This document shows, one piece after another, positions 8,892-19,756 of a DNA stretch of 64,000 bases (its first letter is position 1; each line of letters begins with the position of its first letter). The translations under genes were made by a program, and so were the position numbers. Under the pieces are notes generated by a model. It did no database searches and was not told the origin of the DNA. It saw nothing but the letters and a program-made list of their open reading frames with translations. Source of the stretch: Incurvaria masculella (taxonomy: Eukaryota; Arthropoda; Insecta; Lepidoptera; Incurvariidae); the NCBI GenBank assembly GCA_946894095.1, contig OX335650.1:7316001-7380000 (forward strand), read 5' to 3'.

Positions 8892-10422
8892 ATCTAAAAC
8901 ATATCAAACCAAACTGAATGTAAAAAGTAACCAGTTAATTATGTTTTTAGTATGTATGTATGTTTTTTAAGACCTTGTTTATTTAATTTTCATTCGTCAA
9001 TTGTTTTATTAAGCTTAGAATTTATTGTTATAAGTATGTTTTTCTTTTTTTTTTAGATATAATATATTTTTTTTATTTTTTCTGTGTGCGGGGCTTTAGG
9101 GTTATCAATTCAGGGCGAGGACAAAATGTATTATAGAAAGAAAGCTATACTGCGCAACCATATAATTTAGCCGGACTAAAAATATGCGCTTATTTCTTGA
9201 ATGTACATTTCCCTGCTTAACGGTTTATACTACGTTAGTAAATTTATATAAATGTCTCGTAAGAAGTGCCATACCTGCGTAGTAGTAATTTTTTTTTAAA
9301 CAAAAGTCGAACCTTGATATACCATGAGAAGAATAAATATAACTATAAAAAAATTAAATATATAAATAATAAATATATAAAAATATAAAACAGTTTATAA
9401 GGAGGGTATGTATAAGCCTTACAAATGGTTGGCCGTGAAAGGGGTACTACACCTAATGACATACTTACGTACATATGTAAGTATAATGAGATCTAACGAT
9501 CAAATGAAAAGCAAGGCCGCCGAAATAATTTCATTTACTTTACAAAGTAATAACTATGTTATAGCCTCTAATTATGTCGACACGAGCAAGGTAATCGGTT
9601 CTACGCATTCTCGATACCATTATTAAAACTCATATCGTGTGGTTTGACGTGTATATTATGCAGACGATGTTATTATTTTTAAGATAATACCATAAGAAAA
9701 TATTTCTAACCCAATTCTCAAGATTTGGGGGATTTGGGATTATCGAGTGAGAACTGAGTGTTGAATATACCGTTATTTGCAGCACAAAATAAATATGTTG
9801 TGAAATATTATAAAACTTCGGGGCGGAGCTGGATTCATACTTCTGGATCTCTTGACTTAACTTAATTGTATTTAATTAAAAAAGAAGATAATAATGATAT
9901 ATTAATGAAGAAGTTCTCGTGAAGGAAAATTACCTCTTTTTCTTACCTTGAAGGTGTCGCGAGTGACAGCCCAAAATTAGCTCTAAACATATATGAAAAA
10001 TAACTTAAATTGGTTTATGGAAATATTCTAGTAAAAATGTAAACTCAAAGAATGTCTTTTCTATATGTTTAACTAAAACCGCCTACGAGCAGTAGGCCAT
10101 TAATGCCCTCGATTACCATGATTTATGTAGACATCTTAGGGAATCACGATCGAACTTGTTTGATTGATTGACCAAATAAAGCGAAGTTTGATCCTCGAGA
10201 CAGCCGTTGAATTATTCAGCTGCTTGCCGACAACTGACTAAGCCTTGGGAATTTCTGCCTTTGCTGCTACATCAGCGGCGAGGCTGCGATGGCACCGCCG
10301 CGCCGCCGCCGATAGCGTAAATTACATTTGCATAACTGTGTGCTATCTCGCACAGGCTCAATACAATCTTCATGAAAAGCCATTGATCGCGAGTTCCTGG
10401 TGGTATCGGTCGACAATTACAC
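8892..10422. other. 1.5 kb with no recognised gene
   Basis: AT-rich, with runs of T/A and ATAAATATATAAAAATAT at about 9360-9390. A 72-residue frame (9408-9626) has no domain. 10245-10320 is a small GC-rich patch. Nothing repeated elsewhere in the window. Confidence 0.4.
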
Positions 10423-10779
10423 CTGAGCCGGTAGTCTCAGTTGTCACCTAAATTGGCGTTACGGCAAACCGATCGACTGGCGTTTTCAAATGTATGGAGA
10501 AATTGAAGAGCGCGCGCAGCGGGCGTTAAGCGAACTAACATTTGCGAGTCCGAGCTTGATTTGACAGCTTACTCAACGTTGCCGTAAATACGTCGACGTT
10601 GCGGTTTACGTCCACTCCGCGTTTTCATACAAATCGGAAGTCCGCGTTTGACTTTGACAGCTTGAAGAAGTAAAACCACAGAATATCTACTAAAAACTTG
10701 TATGGAGTTTGGAGAAAACGCCAGTCGATTGGTTTGCCGTAAACGCCAATTTAGGTGAGAACTCAGACTGACCACTCTG
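10423..10779 (+). repeat. D-family MITE with long terminal inverted repeats, copy D1
   Basis: About 355 bp. The left end (TGAGCCGGTAGTCTCAGTTG then TCACCTAAATTGGCGTT) is mirrored at the right end (AACGCCAATTTAGGTGAGAA then CTCAGACTGACCACTCTG). The inverted repeat is at least 60 bases, including GGCAAACCGATCGACTGGCG. No coding capacity. The 68-residue minus frame across it also occurs in D2, which shows it is a repeat shadow. Confidence 0.9.
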
Positions 10780-11121
10780 AAAACGAAACTAAAGCTTATA
10801 TAGCGCGGCGTGTCGAGGCGCAGCAGCGCCCTGTCGCATCACACTCAAACTTATTAAGCGTTGCAACTGGATTGAAGCGCCTAGTCTGAGTTTTTCCGCG
10901 AGGTACCGGTCGACTCACGTTTTGAAATCAGAGTGATGAGAACAAGAGGGTGTAAGACCGATTTCGCAGTTAATGTTTTTGATAGTATCGTTTTTTTTAT
11001 TAATTCTCCGGCGCCATAGATTCTTTCTGAAAAAGTTTGGTCAAAGAAAAACTAAAACTGTATCATACTCTTTCCTTCCAGGCCTTCAACCCAGTTTTGA
11101 TGCTACTGTGATCGGATGTAT
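10780..11121. other. No gene recognised
   Basis: Contains TTTCCTTCCAG ending at 11081, which would serve as a 3' splice site. The sequence after it is interrupted within about 40 bases by the E element, so I do not call an exon. Confidence 0.3.
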
Positions 11122-11415
11122 AAAACCCGGCCAAGTGCGAGTCGGACTCGCACACGAAGGGTTCCGTACCATCGTACAAGATTTAACACAAAAAAATCAC
11201 GTTATATGTGTGCGGCTCCCCTTTAAAGTTATTTTTTTTTATTTTACCTATTTGTTGTTATAGCGGCAAAATAAATACATACTCTGTAATAATTTCAGCT
11301 GCCTACCTATTACAGTTCATGAGATACAGCCCTGTGACAGACGGACGGACGGACAGACAGCGGAGGCTGAGTAATAGGGTTCCGTTTTCACCCTTTGGGT
11401 ACGGAACCCTAAAAA
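11122..11415 (+). repeat. E-family (ACGG)n element, copy E1
   Basis: Starts CCGGCCAAGTGCGAGTCGGA, contains AGGGTTCCGTACCATCG and the GTGACAGACGGACGGACGG tract, and ends GGGTACGGAACCCTAAAAA. Nine copies are in the window (strand given relative to this one). The 5' hairpin GTGCGAGTCGGACTCGCAC and the inverted blocks AGGGTTCCGTACC / GGTACGGAACCCT are constant. I know this as a very abundant lepidopteran element; its class is unclear to me (no clear terminal inverted repeat or target duplication). Confidence 0.9.
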
Positions 11416-13069
11416 CTAAATCAAACTATTCAGAAATTGGAGACAGCGTCTCTCATAGTAATCACGGCCCATCTCCTTCCCTTTTTGATCTGAGGTTAAT
11501 TGGCTTGCAAGAGTTGCTGGTTAGCGCAGCGTATATGTGTTCGAATCCTGTTTCAAACGAAAGTACTGACCAAAAACGTTTCTGTATATTTTCTAATCTA
11601 ATTACAATGCTTCAATGTAGATGTCGCTGCTAAATCTCAAAATGAATTGGATTCATTTATTGAGGCAGCGGCGGCCCTTTGTCGCCCTTGCAAATGTTCA
11701 TACCAACGTTCGCCCTTACAAACAATCTCTGGATCAGCGGCGGCGCGGCGAAGGCAGGTCGGCGCGCGGGGAAGGTGGCGGCCCCGTGTCGCCATTGCAA
11801 ATGGTGGCGGCGTGCCCTTGGCATTTGCAGACCGATGACGGTTCTAGATAGCTCCGGCGAGCCGTGCCCACTCGGAATTGTCCAAGTCGCTGTGAGAATT
11901 GGTCACAAAAGGTAAAACTATCTCTCTAGCTAGTGTTAGGTACGACTGAGATATGTACTTGCAAACAGTACCTGTACTCAACTCGCATGGGCAGCGTAAC
12001 CAAACTTCAATCATACAATCATACTTATGAAGCCATTAATGTTTTCTAAAAGTTGTATCCCAGGACCCATTATAATACACTTCTGAAAAATTCCGACTCT
12101 CGTTACGCCCCTATTTGGTCAAAAGATACACATTCTGAAGAGTTTTCGTGGATACTGAAAGTAATTTCACTCGAAAATATGAATCAATAAAAATAACCTA
12201 TTTCCGGAAGAGATTTTCCTGAAAACGCCCTACGCTCGGCCTATATGACCTTGTGTTTGGGATACTCTTCAGAACCTTAATTTATCAATGCCAGAATCTA
12301 TCTCTTAAATATCTTCTCTAATTCTTCTAAGTATAGTTTAAAATGAATATTTCAATATTGACTTGCCTCCGTGATTATTTTAACAATAGTAACGATTTTT
12401 TTTACTATATTGTTTCGGCTGCTCGCAAGCCATTACACTCTTTATTTTCTTTAGGTGGTAGCATTTAAAAGGATATATGTATATGTAACTATGTGGTCAG
12501 CTCACTGTATTAGTTAATGACAAAACTTAGTATTAAAACCAAACGTGCCAATGGATCACATTACTTTCTTGTTGCCACCGGAGTAGTGCATCGCTTCAAG
12601 GTCCATGCTTACGGTGCAGTACACTTTGTTCTGGTCACCACTTTCCCTAAAATATGCTCGTGAACGGGTGCTGTTTGTGGGGACTGGCATTGATGCGGCA
12701 GGGACTAAAGTGGGCACCAACCTGGACACAAAGGAAGAGCTCCAGCACCAGCAACGCGCCCAGCACTCACGGGGCTATCCAGATCGTTCGGGAACACGGT
12801 TCCCGCCAAATGTCCACAAAATACTTCGAAGGTCACGGACCTGAATTCGAAGCGACCGCTGCGTGAAATACTCTTCGATAACTGTTCGCGCGAATGCGCT
12901 CGCTATGGCGTGGTGTGGTTCAATGCGATGGCATATTGCACCTTACGCGGTGGTCCCAAGGATAGTTATGGGAAATCGGTGGCAAGTTGGATGGGATGGG
13001 ATTCCGTGAAATGATCAATTGATACCCAACAGGCATGCTCCAAATGGCAACATGTTAGTTGCCGGGGAT
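11416..13069. other. 1.6 kb with no recognised gene
   Basis: 11660-11870 is GC-rich and gives three overlapping plus-strand frames with no domain. 12605-12866 has two overlapping frames, also unrecognised. CGATGGCATATTG-type and TGGGATGGGATGGGATT simple stretches occur at 12920-13000. No shared repeat detected. Confidence 0.4.
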
Positions 13070-13310
13070 AGCCTTTACAAATAAACTGATATTTCATCAT
13101 GCACTATTGAATTGTTGACTTTGTGAATTATTTTTTATTTAGTGTTTTACCTGTGTTGTTATAAAAATTTAAAAACGCTTTAGTTATTGGACGTTGAAAA
13201 ATAAACACAGCACAGTTCTTGGCAGTTTTTGTTCGCTGTGTTTTGTTTTGCTGAACTAAAAAATATGACAAATCCGAGTACAGTGTACAATGAATGATGA
13301 ATAAACACAC
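13070..13310 (+). repeat. I-family repeat, copy I2
   Basis: Shares AATAAACTGATATT at its left edge and ATATGACAAATCCG...GATGATGAATAA at its right edge with 54350-54598. Its right part matches 4500-4640. Same orientation in all three copies. Confidence 0.6.
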
Positions 13311-14150
13311 CGAAGTCACACCTGTAGTTCCAGCGACACGACCGTGTGTAGAGCCTTTAAGTGCTATTGCAAACGGATTTTGCGTGAAGTCTAAGCGTGA
13401 AGTGGCAACTCTAGGTACACCCACGATGGACTTGTGTTTTTGATATATGATTTGGTCAAAACTCTTATCAGGTTTTGTAAGAATGACTCACTCTCCACAC
13501 CGAAAATGAGGAGAGAAGAAGCAGTACCACTCAAGATACCACTGACATTCGGAACGCAGCACGGGTTTCTCTGCATACTACCCTCATCCACAGCTACAAT
13601 CTTCATCAACGGCGGAACGCGTCAAACTGACTATTCCCTCGGGCGCTCACCTGATGATGGACCAAATGTTTGGTCCGAAACGTCGTGCATCATCATCGAC
13701 ACACCGTGTGCAAGCCGACCTTACAAACCCATGTTGTATTTGTATGCACGCATGTATGCATAGTGTAGAGGTTAGCGTACGGACTTTGCGGCGTTTTATT
13801 AATCAGTTCGAAAAAAATAGTTTGCCATTTCGTGCTGTTACTAATTTTACTATTAGTAGGCTCTACTTTAATAGCCATATCTATCCCATAACCCATTGAT
13901 TAATGGCATTTTTAACAATCGATTCTGTTTCATAAAACATTCACAAGGCCTACAATGCCACGCGGTCCAATTTCCGTGCCTCATTTGCCTCTCGGCCTAC
14001 TTCAGTAAGCACAACTTTCCGAATTTCGATTCATTAACACCCGCGCGCCGCGCCAACTTCCCGTTCGGTCCTGCTGTGCAAAAACTGCTGACTCGTTTCT
14101 GCTTCGGGTGCTATGTACATATCCGCATTGATCCAATGATCACCCGGAAG
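13311..14150. other. No gene; contains the hammerhead-like motif described separately
   Basis: Several short overlapping frames on both strands with no domain. The 109-residue plus frame (13434-13763) overlaps the hammerhead-like motif and is not credible as a protein. Confidence 0.35.
13638..13715 (+). ncRNA. hammerhead-ribozyme-like motif, probably degenerate
   Basis: CTGATGA (13651-13657) is followed by a perfect 8-bp stem GGACCAAA / TTTGGTCC (13659-13666, 13669-13676), then GAAA (13677-13680), then a short stem GTCG / CGAC (13682-13685, 13697-13700). This is the CUGAUGA - helix II - GAAA - helix III order of a hammerhead core. The bases after CGAC are ACA rather than a G-U-H cleavage triplet, and helix I is only partly supported (CAC with GTG). 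It may be inactive. In animals such motifs are known from Penelope-like retroelements; no such protein is visible here. Confidence 0.4.
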
Positions 14151-14158
14151 CGTGCTCT

Positions 14159-14806
14159 ATGTCGGGGGCGTTAAGGTTGCTCTCGGCGCGGGGGGGGAGG
14201 GGGCGGGAGGGATGCTGCGTTTCGGGGGTGCGTTCGCCGTCTCGCTCGCACACTCCCTCCCCCGCACCGCGCCGGCACGTCCGCCCGCCGTTCGATAACC
14301 GACCGACCGGCGACGGCAGTCCGTTTCGTCGCCTCGCTCGACTAGCGCCTGTCCGGTCGCGTCGAATCGGCGCCCCCGAATGTATTCCTTCTGAAATCGC
14401 ACGTTAGTGTGATCAGTGATAACGACTGTTTCGGAAAGGATCTCTAGGTAAAGGCAGTGCTTAATGAACTCGATAGAAGTGTCCGGAAAGAGTGTTAAAA
14501 ATGTTGACTAAATTCGCCCAAGGATATCGGGTTGTTATTTTGTTGGCTCGTTCGAGGCGATCGTAAATTTTGAATCGACCGGCGGAAACGGGTCCCGTAA
14601 ATCAGTGAACGCCCACCTGGATTGTGATACTCTGTAGATCGGTGTACCTCGAATTGTGTGCGCGTGTGTCCGTCGGTAGCCGACGGTACGGTGAGGCTGG
14701 GCTGGGCCGCAGTGGTTTGTTTGTTTACTCGGCGGCAGCCCGGTGCCGTGCCGCAGCCGGCGGGCGGCGGAGGGCCCCCTCGTGCCGACCCGGAGTCTGC
14801 GCAGAG
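14159..14806 (+). promoter_or_regulatory. CpG island, probable promoter and non-coding first exon
   Basis: The densest CpG block of the window (14165-14360 and 14640-14800). It is followed by GCAGAG|GTGAGTCC, a near-consensus 5' splice site with the cut after 14806. A TCAGT-type arthropod initiator (ATCAGTG, about 14414) lies between the two GC blocks, so a 5' UTR exon of up to ~390 bases could run from there to 14806. Frames in it on both strands are GC artefacts. The gene it belongs to would lie to the right on the plus strand and is not identified. No transcript evidence. Confidence 0.45.
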
Positions 14807-14910
14807 GTGAGTCCACCTTGTGAGATTCGATCGGATGCAGACGTTGCAGGGATTCACTCCTGCAACTTCTCCACCCCCGGCCCGTAGGCGATCGAGTCGA
14901 AGAGCCGAGT

Positions 14911-15075
14911 GCACGAAAGGACACAAAATCTAAATCAACGTCGACGTATGATAAAACACTTCAGTTTTTATGGGCAGTATAAAGGGAACTGAGTCAACTC
15001 CATGCGGTTCACTAAAAGTGACTTGTTTAAACATTGATTAACTCAGCTGTGGCTTACTGCAATCGGGACTACACC
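14911..15075 (+). repeat. Half copy of the foldback element at 39536-39866
   Basis: GCCGAGTGCACGAAAGGACA, AATCAACGTCGACGTATGAT, TAAAAGTGACTTGTTTAAAC and ATTGATTAACTCAGC match one arm of the foldback at 39.5 kb, in the same order. The second arm is absent. Confidence 0.75.
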
Positions 15076-15847
15076 TACAGCTGTAAAAATAATGTAAAAA
15101 AACTATAACGGGTATCATGTAATCAAGAATCCATGCAGAGCACAATCCCTTTCGACTACGTGGTAGGGTTGGGTTAGTCGCAGCGGTAATAAGGTTTTAC
15201 CTCAAAATAACAACCCTACAAAACAAAGCTAAAACCAAAATGGAAATAGTCAGAACACGTATGTATGCATCTAAGTAAATACTTAAATACTTTAATTATT
15301 GCATTATGAAATCATGACTCACTAATACATATGTATCTATTAAAAAAATACGTTTTCTCTATTGTCCTAAAACATTTCACCATGCCAAAATGTAGTCGTT
15401 GCTAGTACCTGTGTACGTGTGTATGTACGTACTAGTGTTATGTACACAGTTATGTTAGTGGGTAGCGGTACGTCGGTTGGAGCAAGTTTTTGAGCGCGTT
15501 GAAGTCTTTTGTACCGGCCCGCGCACGCGCACCGCGCCGACCGCTATTCATAAACACACCGACTTTCATGTATTTTTACCTCGGGGAATTTTAAATGTGA
15601 AAGTATTCATTCACAAATACTTCATAATTATAATTGTTTGGTTTTTGTTATTATTTATTATAAAAAATATAACTTCATAAGGACTCAATTACACAAGTTT
15701 AATAAACATACAAGGTGAATTTTTCAACTGTGCCTTTATGGCCAAATCCGAAATTACAAGGAATAGCGAAAAACACTCAAAGGAGTCAATAGCCGGTTTT
15801 TTATAAAAACGAAATTATGAGATAATGCAGTTTTAGTTCATTGTAAT
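15076..15847. other. No gene recognised
   Basis: AT-rich. GTGTACGTGTGTATGTACGT-like simple sequence lies near 15410-15430. A 67-residue plus frame at 15477-15680 ends in a hydrophobic Ile/Phe/Leu run but has no recognisable domain. Confidence 0.35.
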
Positions 15848-15937
15848 AATGTCCTGGTAGGACATGTTACTCCCATGCGGTATGTTGGGTTAATATCATG
15901 GTAGTAGGTGAGGTATTTAGCTATCCATGTCCAGATC
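15848..15937 (+). repeat. SINE S, 3' fragment
   Basis: 5'-truncated copy from GTCCTGG through GGTATGTTGGGTTAATATCA to CATGTCCAGATCAG. It lies directly in front of a complete copy in the same orientation. Confidence 0.75.
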
Positions 15938-15943
15938 AGTTTT

Positions 15944-16358
15944 GAGCGGCTCGTAGCCTAGTGGCGCGGGAACTGGCCTAGCGTACCAGAGGCCTGGGTT
16001 CAATACCGACATGCACCACTGTCTTTCTCTTTCCGAGTTCGATACGCCGTGTGCATTTCGTCACGAATGCGAGCTGCTCCATGGTTCGGAATCCATGTAA
16101 AACTGTAGGTCCCCTTCCCCTACTAGGTGGTAGGGTTTAAGCCCGCCCGGGTTGGTACCATCGCATTGGATGAAAAAATGGTCGAAGCGGCAATGAAAAA
16201 TTGTTCGTGTTTTTCATCCAGTTCAATGTAGCCGTGCTCATAAAGGGAAGGTCCTGGCATGGCACCAAATTCCTTCGGGAACGTGGTGTATTGGGCTAAT
16301 ATCATAACGGTAGTTGAGTGGTATTAGCCATCCATGTCAGGTCGGATATAAAAAAAAG
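15944..16358 (+). repeat. SINE S with tRNA-like head, full length
   Basis: 415 bp, the best reference copy. tRNA-like head: box A TAGCCTAGTGG (15954-15964) and box B GGGTTCAATACC (15997-16008), spaced as in a tRNA gene. Then CTTTCTCTTTCCGAG, GTCACGAATGCGAGCTGCTC, the body shared with the 5S-type copies (from about 16075), the 3' stem-loop GGCTAATATCA / TGGTATTAGCC (16294-16304, 16319-16329) and an A-rich tail. It is a non-coding retroposon needing a LINE for movement. Confidence 0.92.
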
Positions 16359-16876
16359 ATCCTATAAGAGTGCAGAAATATTCCAGCGTTCCTGTAGGAA
16401 TTCGTTTTATTCACATTTAACACTTGTACTTTAAAAAAAAATTTTTGGAATTAATAACATTTTACTGGATTCATGAATTTCTCCGAAAAGTTTTGGTAAA
16501 CATTGTTACAATGGTTCAGTACCTTATAAGGAAAAAGGATTTTTCATTTATTTGTTAATTCTATGTAATTAATGGATACGAAATTACTGTTATGATTAAT
16601 TTGGGATTAGGCATGGAGGTGAAGAATGCCTCCATGGGGTCAGGGAGGGCAGGTCGATCTGACCGAAAGGATTTCTACTAGTCTCGTTGCCGGCGTAACG
16701 CGAATTTCACAATCGAGGATCCACCTAATATATTCCCAGTACATTATTCTGTGAACGCGACCGATCTTTGCTGCGGTTTTTCTGAAACATTCGCTCCACT
16801 TCGCGCTCTCAGCATGTACATACGTCGCCGAGGCCGCAACGAAAAGGAAATCGATCACGAAGGGCCTGCCCGCAAC
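16359..16876. other. No gene; CATGGAGGTGAAGAA block
   Basis: A 72-residue minus frame (16640-16858) has no domain. At about 16611-16636, CATGGAGGTGAAGAA followed by TGCCTCCATG echoes the longer palindrome at 46956-46990, which suggests a shared repeat edge. Confidence 0.35.
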
Positions 16877-17397
16877 TTAAGGTGGCCCAACCCGGCGGGA
16901 CTAACTCATTCGCGGGCACGGTACAAAACCGTGCTGTTGCGCTCTGGGACCTTCTCTGTTTCAAAGGAAAAGACAGGCTCCGTAATGAGGAAGATGCAAA
17001 ATGTCCACAAAAAAGATAATGTGCATAGTGTATGATTTGGTAAGATTTACGAAATGTTTTATTACAAAACGTCTTATAGATAAAAGTAAATCACGACCGC
17101 TGTAGTATAAAATCTAACAAAACCCAAATAGATTATAAATCTTGATTAAATTAGCTATGTGTGATGACTAATCTTTTTAAGATTTTCTTACCTAATCATT
17201 GCGTAATGCACCTCCAAAATTATTGCATAAAACGCGCGAAATATTCGAACTTTGAAACCAAACACAATTTTACAATGCCAACGGTCATCAGACATCTAGT
17301 TCGATCAAATAAAGCTATTTTGAGTAAAATATGGGATCTCTAACAAGAAACATGGGCGTGATCGTTGAGCGGGATAGCCCACCTTAAAGTGGCCCAC
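16877..17397 (-). repeat. C-family MITE, copy C3
   Basis: TTAAGGTGGCCCAACCCGGC at the left and GGGATAGCCCACCTTAA at the right; same orientation as C1. Slightly shortened near its right end (no CTTCTTTCC block). It shares its right TTAA (17394-17397) with copy C4. Confidence 0.9.
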
Positions 17398-17939
17398 CTT
17401 GAGTTGCGCCTCAACTCCCCATACAAACGTGGAAAGAAGATCATGCACATCTTTCTTGTCAGAGATCCAAAATTATACTCAAAACAGCTTTATTTGATCG
17501 AACAAGATGCCTGATGACCATTGGCATTGGACAATAATGTTTGGTTTCTAAATTATAAGATCCAAAATTTCGAATTTTTCGCGCATTTTATGCAACACAT
17601 TTGGACGTAGATTACTCAAAGTTAAACGAAAATATCTTAAAAAGGTTAGTCATCAAACCTAGCTTGTTTCATGAAGATTTATAGTCAATTTGGTTTTTGT
17701 TTGATTTTTTACTACAGCGGTCGTGATTTAGTTTTAGCTTTAAGTTGTTTTTAAATAAAATTTTCGTAAATCTCACCAAAACAAACACTATACGCATTGT
17801 CTACTTTGTGGACACGTTGCATCCTCATCATCGCGGTGCCTGTCTTTTTCTCTGAAACAGAGAATCTCCCAGAGCGTAGCGGCACGGTTCTGTACCGTGC
17901 TCGCGAATGAGTTAGTCCCGTCGGGAAGGGCCACCTTAA
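17394..17939 (+). repeat. C-family MITE, copy C4
   Basis: Opposite orientation to C3 and directly abutting it, so the two form an inverted pair of about 1.06 kb joined at one TTAA. Ends GGGAAGGGCCACCTTAA. The hairpin ACGGTTCTGTACCGT is kept near its right end. Confidence 0.9.
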
Positions 17940-18622
17940 TGTCTGCTGTTGAAATTTAATAAAAACGCGAAAGGCATTAATCGTGGTCTGTCGTCGCCGG
18001 ATCGGCGATACGTCAGCCGGCCGCTGCCGCCGCTCGCCCCGTGTTTATGTAAATTGTTATTGCTTAACATTAGCATACGACAAGAGCTGATCAAATTGTT
18101 CTACCTACCTGTCAACAGGGCTGGAGGCGTCCGACCCTGGACTGGCATTGTAGCGGGCTATTTGAGCGTTTTGGTTTTAAATTTGTATTGATTTGTTCTG
18201 CTTGCTTCTAAACGGTCACAGGTGGAAACAGCGAGCAAGGAAGCATGGGGAGCGGCCATCGAAATTCATCTGAGCCTCTATTACGAGCTAACACCTTCGA
18301 TGCTGCAGGTTTACATTGAAAAGATCAGGTATTTGAAGGATACAATAAATCGCTCGAAATATAAAATAATATAAATTTGTTGAAAATAGTATCTATACAT
18401 TAATATAAATCCATGGGCGGGCGATTTAGTGTATCTCAAATATGTGCTCGAATGGTGTAAACCCGCGGAAACGAAGAGCTCTGCGAAATTTCGATAAGTC
18501 ATTTGTAACTCTTAACAGGGCTAGTTCACGAGAGAAATAGGGAAGAAAACTGCTTACTCATCACGACTGGTGGCGTCTAAGCGAGCTGACCTAAAGATCT
18601 GTCAAATATATCAATATATTGA
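17940..18622. other. No gene recognised
   Basis: Mixed composition. An 80-residue plus frame (17949-18191) and a minus frame (18311-18502) show no domain and no repeat relationship. Confidence 0.35.
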
Positions 18623-18993
18623 TCAATAGTGTTTAGCCAAATTCTTTGGAACAACGCCGTTCGTAGACGTAACAATTGGCACGATGGTGGTTTTCCGTGC
18701 ACGCCACATGGCGGTAACCTCGTGGTCCAGGTCTACATATTTCATTAGGTTCATCATCAGATCATTTTCGGCCCTGTCGAGGTTTTCGTCATGTGGTATT
18801 GTTATGTCTACGAGGAAGATCTCGTTAGACTTGGGATCGACCAATACAGTATCAGGCTTATTGCACTTAATCTTCTTGTCAGTTTGTATTGGTCAATCCC
18901 AATAGAGCTTAGTGCCATCCTTTTCCAACAAGTCTTCCGGTTTTTATTTATAATATGGCACCACTGAGTCGATGAGGCCATATTTAAAGGCAA
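18623..18993 (-). pseudogene. non-LTR retrotransposon, C-terminal pol fragment
   Basis: On the minus strand the sequence reads KYGLIDSVVPYYK, a stop, KPEDLLEKDGTKLYWD, a stop, then KCNKPDTVLVDPKSNEIFLV, DITIPHDENLDRAENDL, KYVDLDHEVTAMWRARK and TTIVPIVTSTNGVVPKNL. The KPD...D...LVDITIPHD.N...AE.....KY..L..E...MW.....IVP.V...G pattern is the conserved C-terminal block of many insect non-LTR pol proteins, in the region where restriction-like endonuclease domains lie. Two internal stops and the missing reverse transcriptase make it a dead fragment. It abuts the poly-T of the SINE at 18995. Confidence 0.75.
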
Positions 18994-18994
18994 G

Positions 18995-19756
18995 TTTTTT
19001 TTTATGCGACCAGAGCCGGTAGTCTAAGTTGTCACCTAAATTGGCGTTACGGCAAACCGATCGACTGGCGTTTTCAAATGTATGGAGAAATTGATGAGCG
19101 CGCGCAGCGGGCGTTAAGCGAACTAACATTTGCGAGTCCGAGCTTGATTTGACAGCTTACTCAACGTTGCCGTAAATACGTCGACGTTGCCGTTTACGTC
19201 CACTCCGCGTTTTCATACAAATCGGAAGTCCGCGTTTGACTTTGACAGCTTGAAGAAGTAAAACCACAGAATATCTAGTAAAAACTTGTATGGAGTTTGG
19301 AGAAAACGCCAGTCGATCGGTTTGCCGTAAACGCCAATTTCGGTGAGAACTCAGACTGCCCACTCTGACATGGATGGCTAATACCACACAACTACCGTTA
19401 TGATATTAGCCCAATACACCACATTCCCGAAGGAATTTGGTGCCATGCCACGACCTTCTCTTTATGAGCACGGCTACATTGAACTGGATGGAAAACACGG
19501 ACAATTTTTCATTGCCGCTTCGACCATCTTTTCATCCAATGCGATGGTACCAACCCGGGCGAGCTTAAACCCTACCACCTAGTAGGGGAAGGGGACCTGC
19601 AGTTTTACATGGATTGCGAACCATGGAACAGCTCGCATTCGTGACGAAATGCACTTATCGAACTCGGAAAGAGAAAGACAGTGGTGCATGTCGGTATTGA
19701 ACCCAGGCCTCTGGTGCGCTAGGCCAGTCCCCGCGCCACTAGGCTACGAGCCGCTG
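18995..19756 (-). repeat. SINE S with tRNA-like head, split by D2
   Basis: Full-length minus-strand copy. The poly-T plus ATGCGAC (18995-19010) is its tail and 19367-19756 is the rest, ending at the tRNA-like head (GGCTACGAGCCGCT). The D element at 19011-19367 lies exactly in the tail, because the tail sequence TTATGC(A/G)AC-CTGACATGG seen in other copies is divided between the two sides. Confidence 0.88.
19011..19367 (+). repeat. D-family MITE, copy D2, nested in a SINE
   Basis: CAGAGCCGGTAGTCTAAGTT at the left and AGACTGCCCACTCTG at the right; nearly identical to D1 along its length, so both moved fairly recently. It interrupts the SINE tail, so it arrived later. Confidence 0.9.

Noticed and set aside
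10569..10775. 68-codon minus-strand frame also found at 19157-19387
   Set aside because: Both are the same stretch of the D MITE; repetition is due to the element, not to a gene family.
11510..11560. tRNA-like box B (TGTTCGAATCC)
   Set aside because: No box A at the right distance and no cloverleaf pairing; the only tRNA-like sequences are SINE heads.
11208..11633. 141-codon plus-strand frame with TDGRTDRQRR
   Set aside because: It is a translation of the E element and its ACGG tract; the same peptide recurs at other E copies.
12605..12866. Two overlapping plus-strand frames
   Set aside because: No recognisable domain, no splice context, and overlapping alternative frames.
14495..14926. 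Overlapping minus-strand frames of 143 and 129 codons
   Set aside because: They fall on the CpG island where stop codons are rare; two frames are open at once and neither has a domain.
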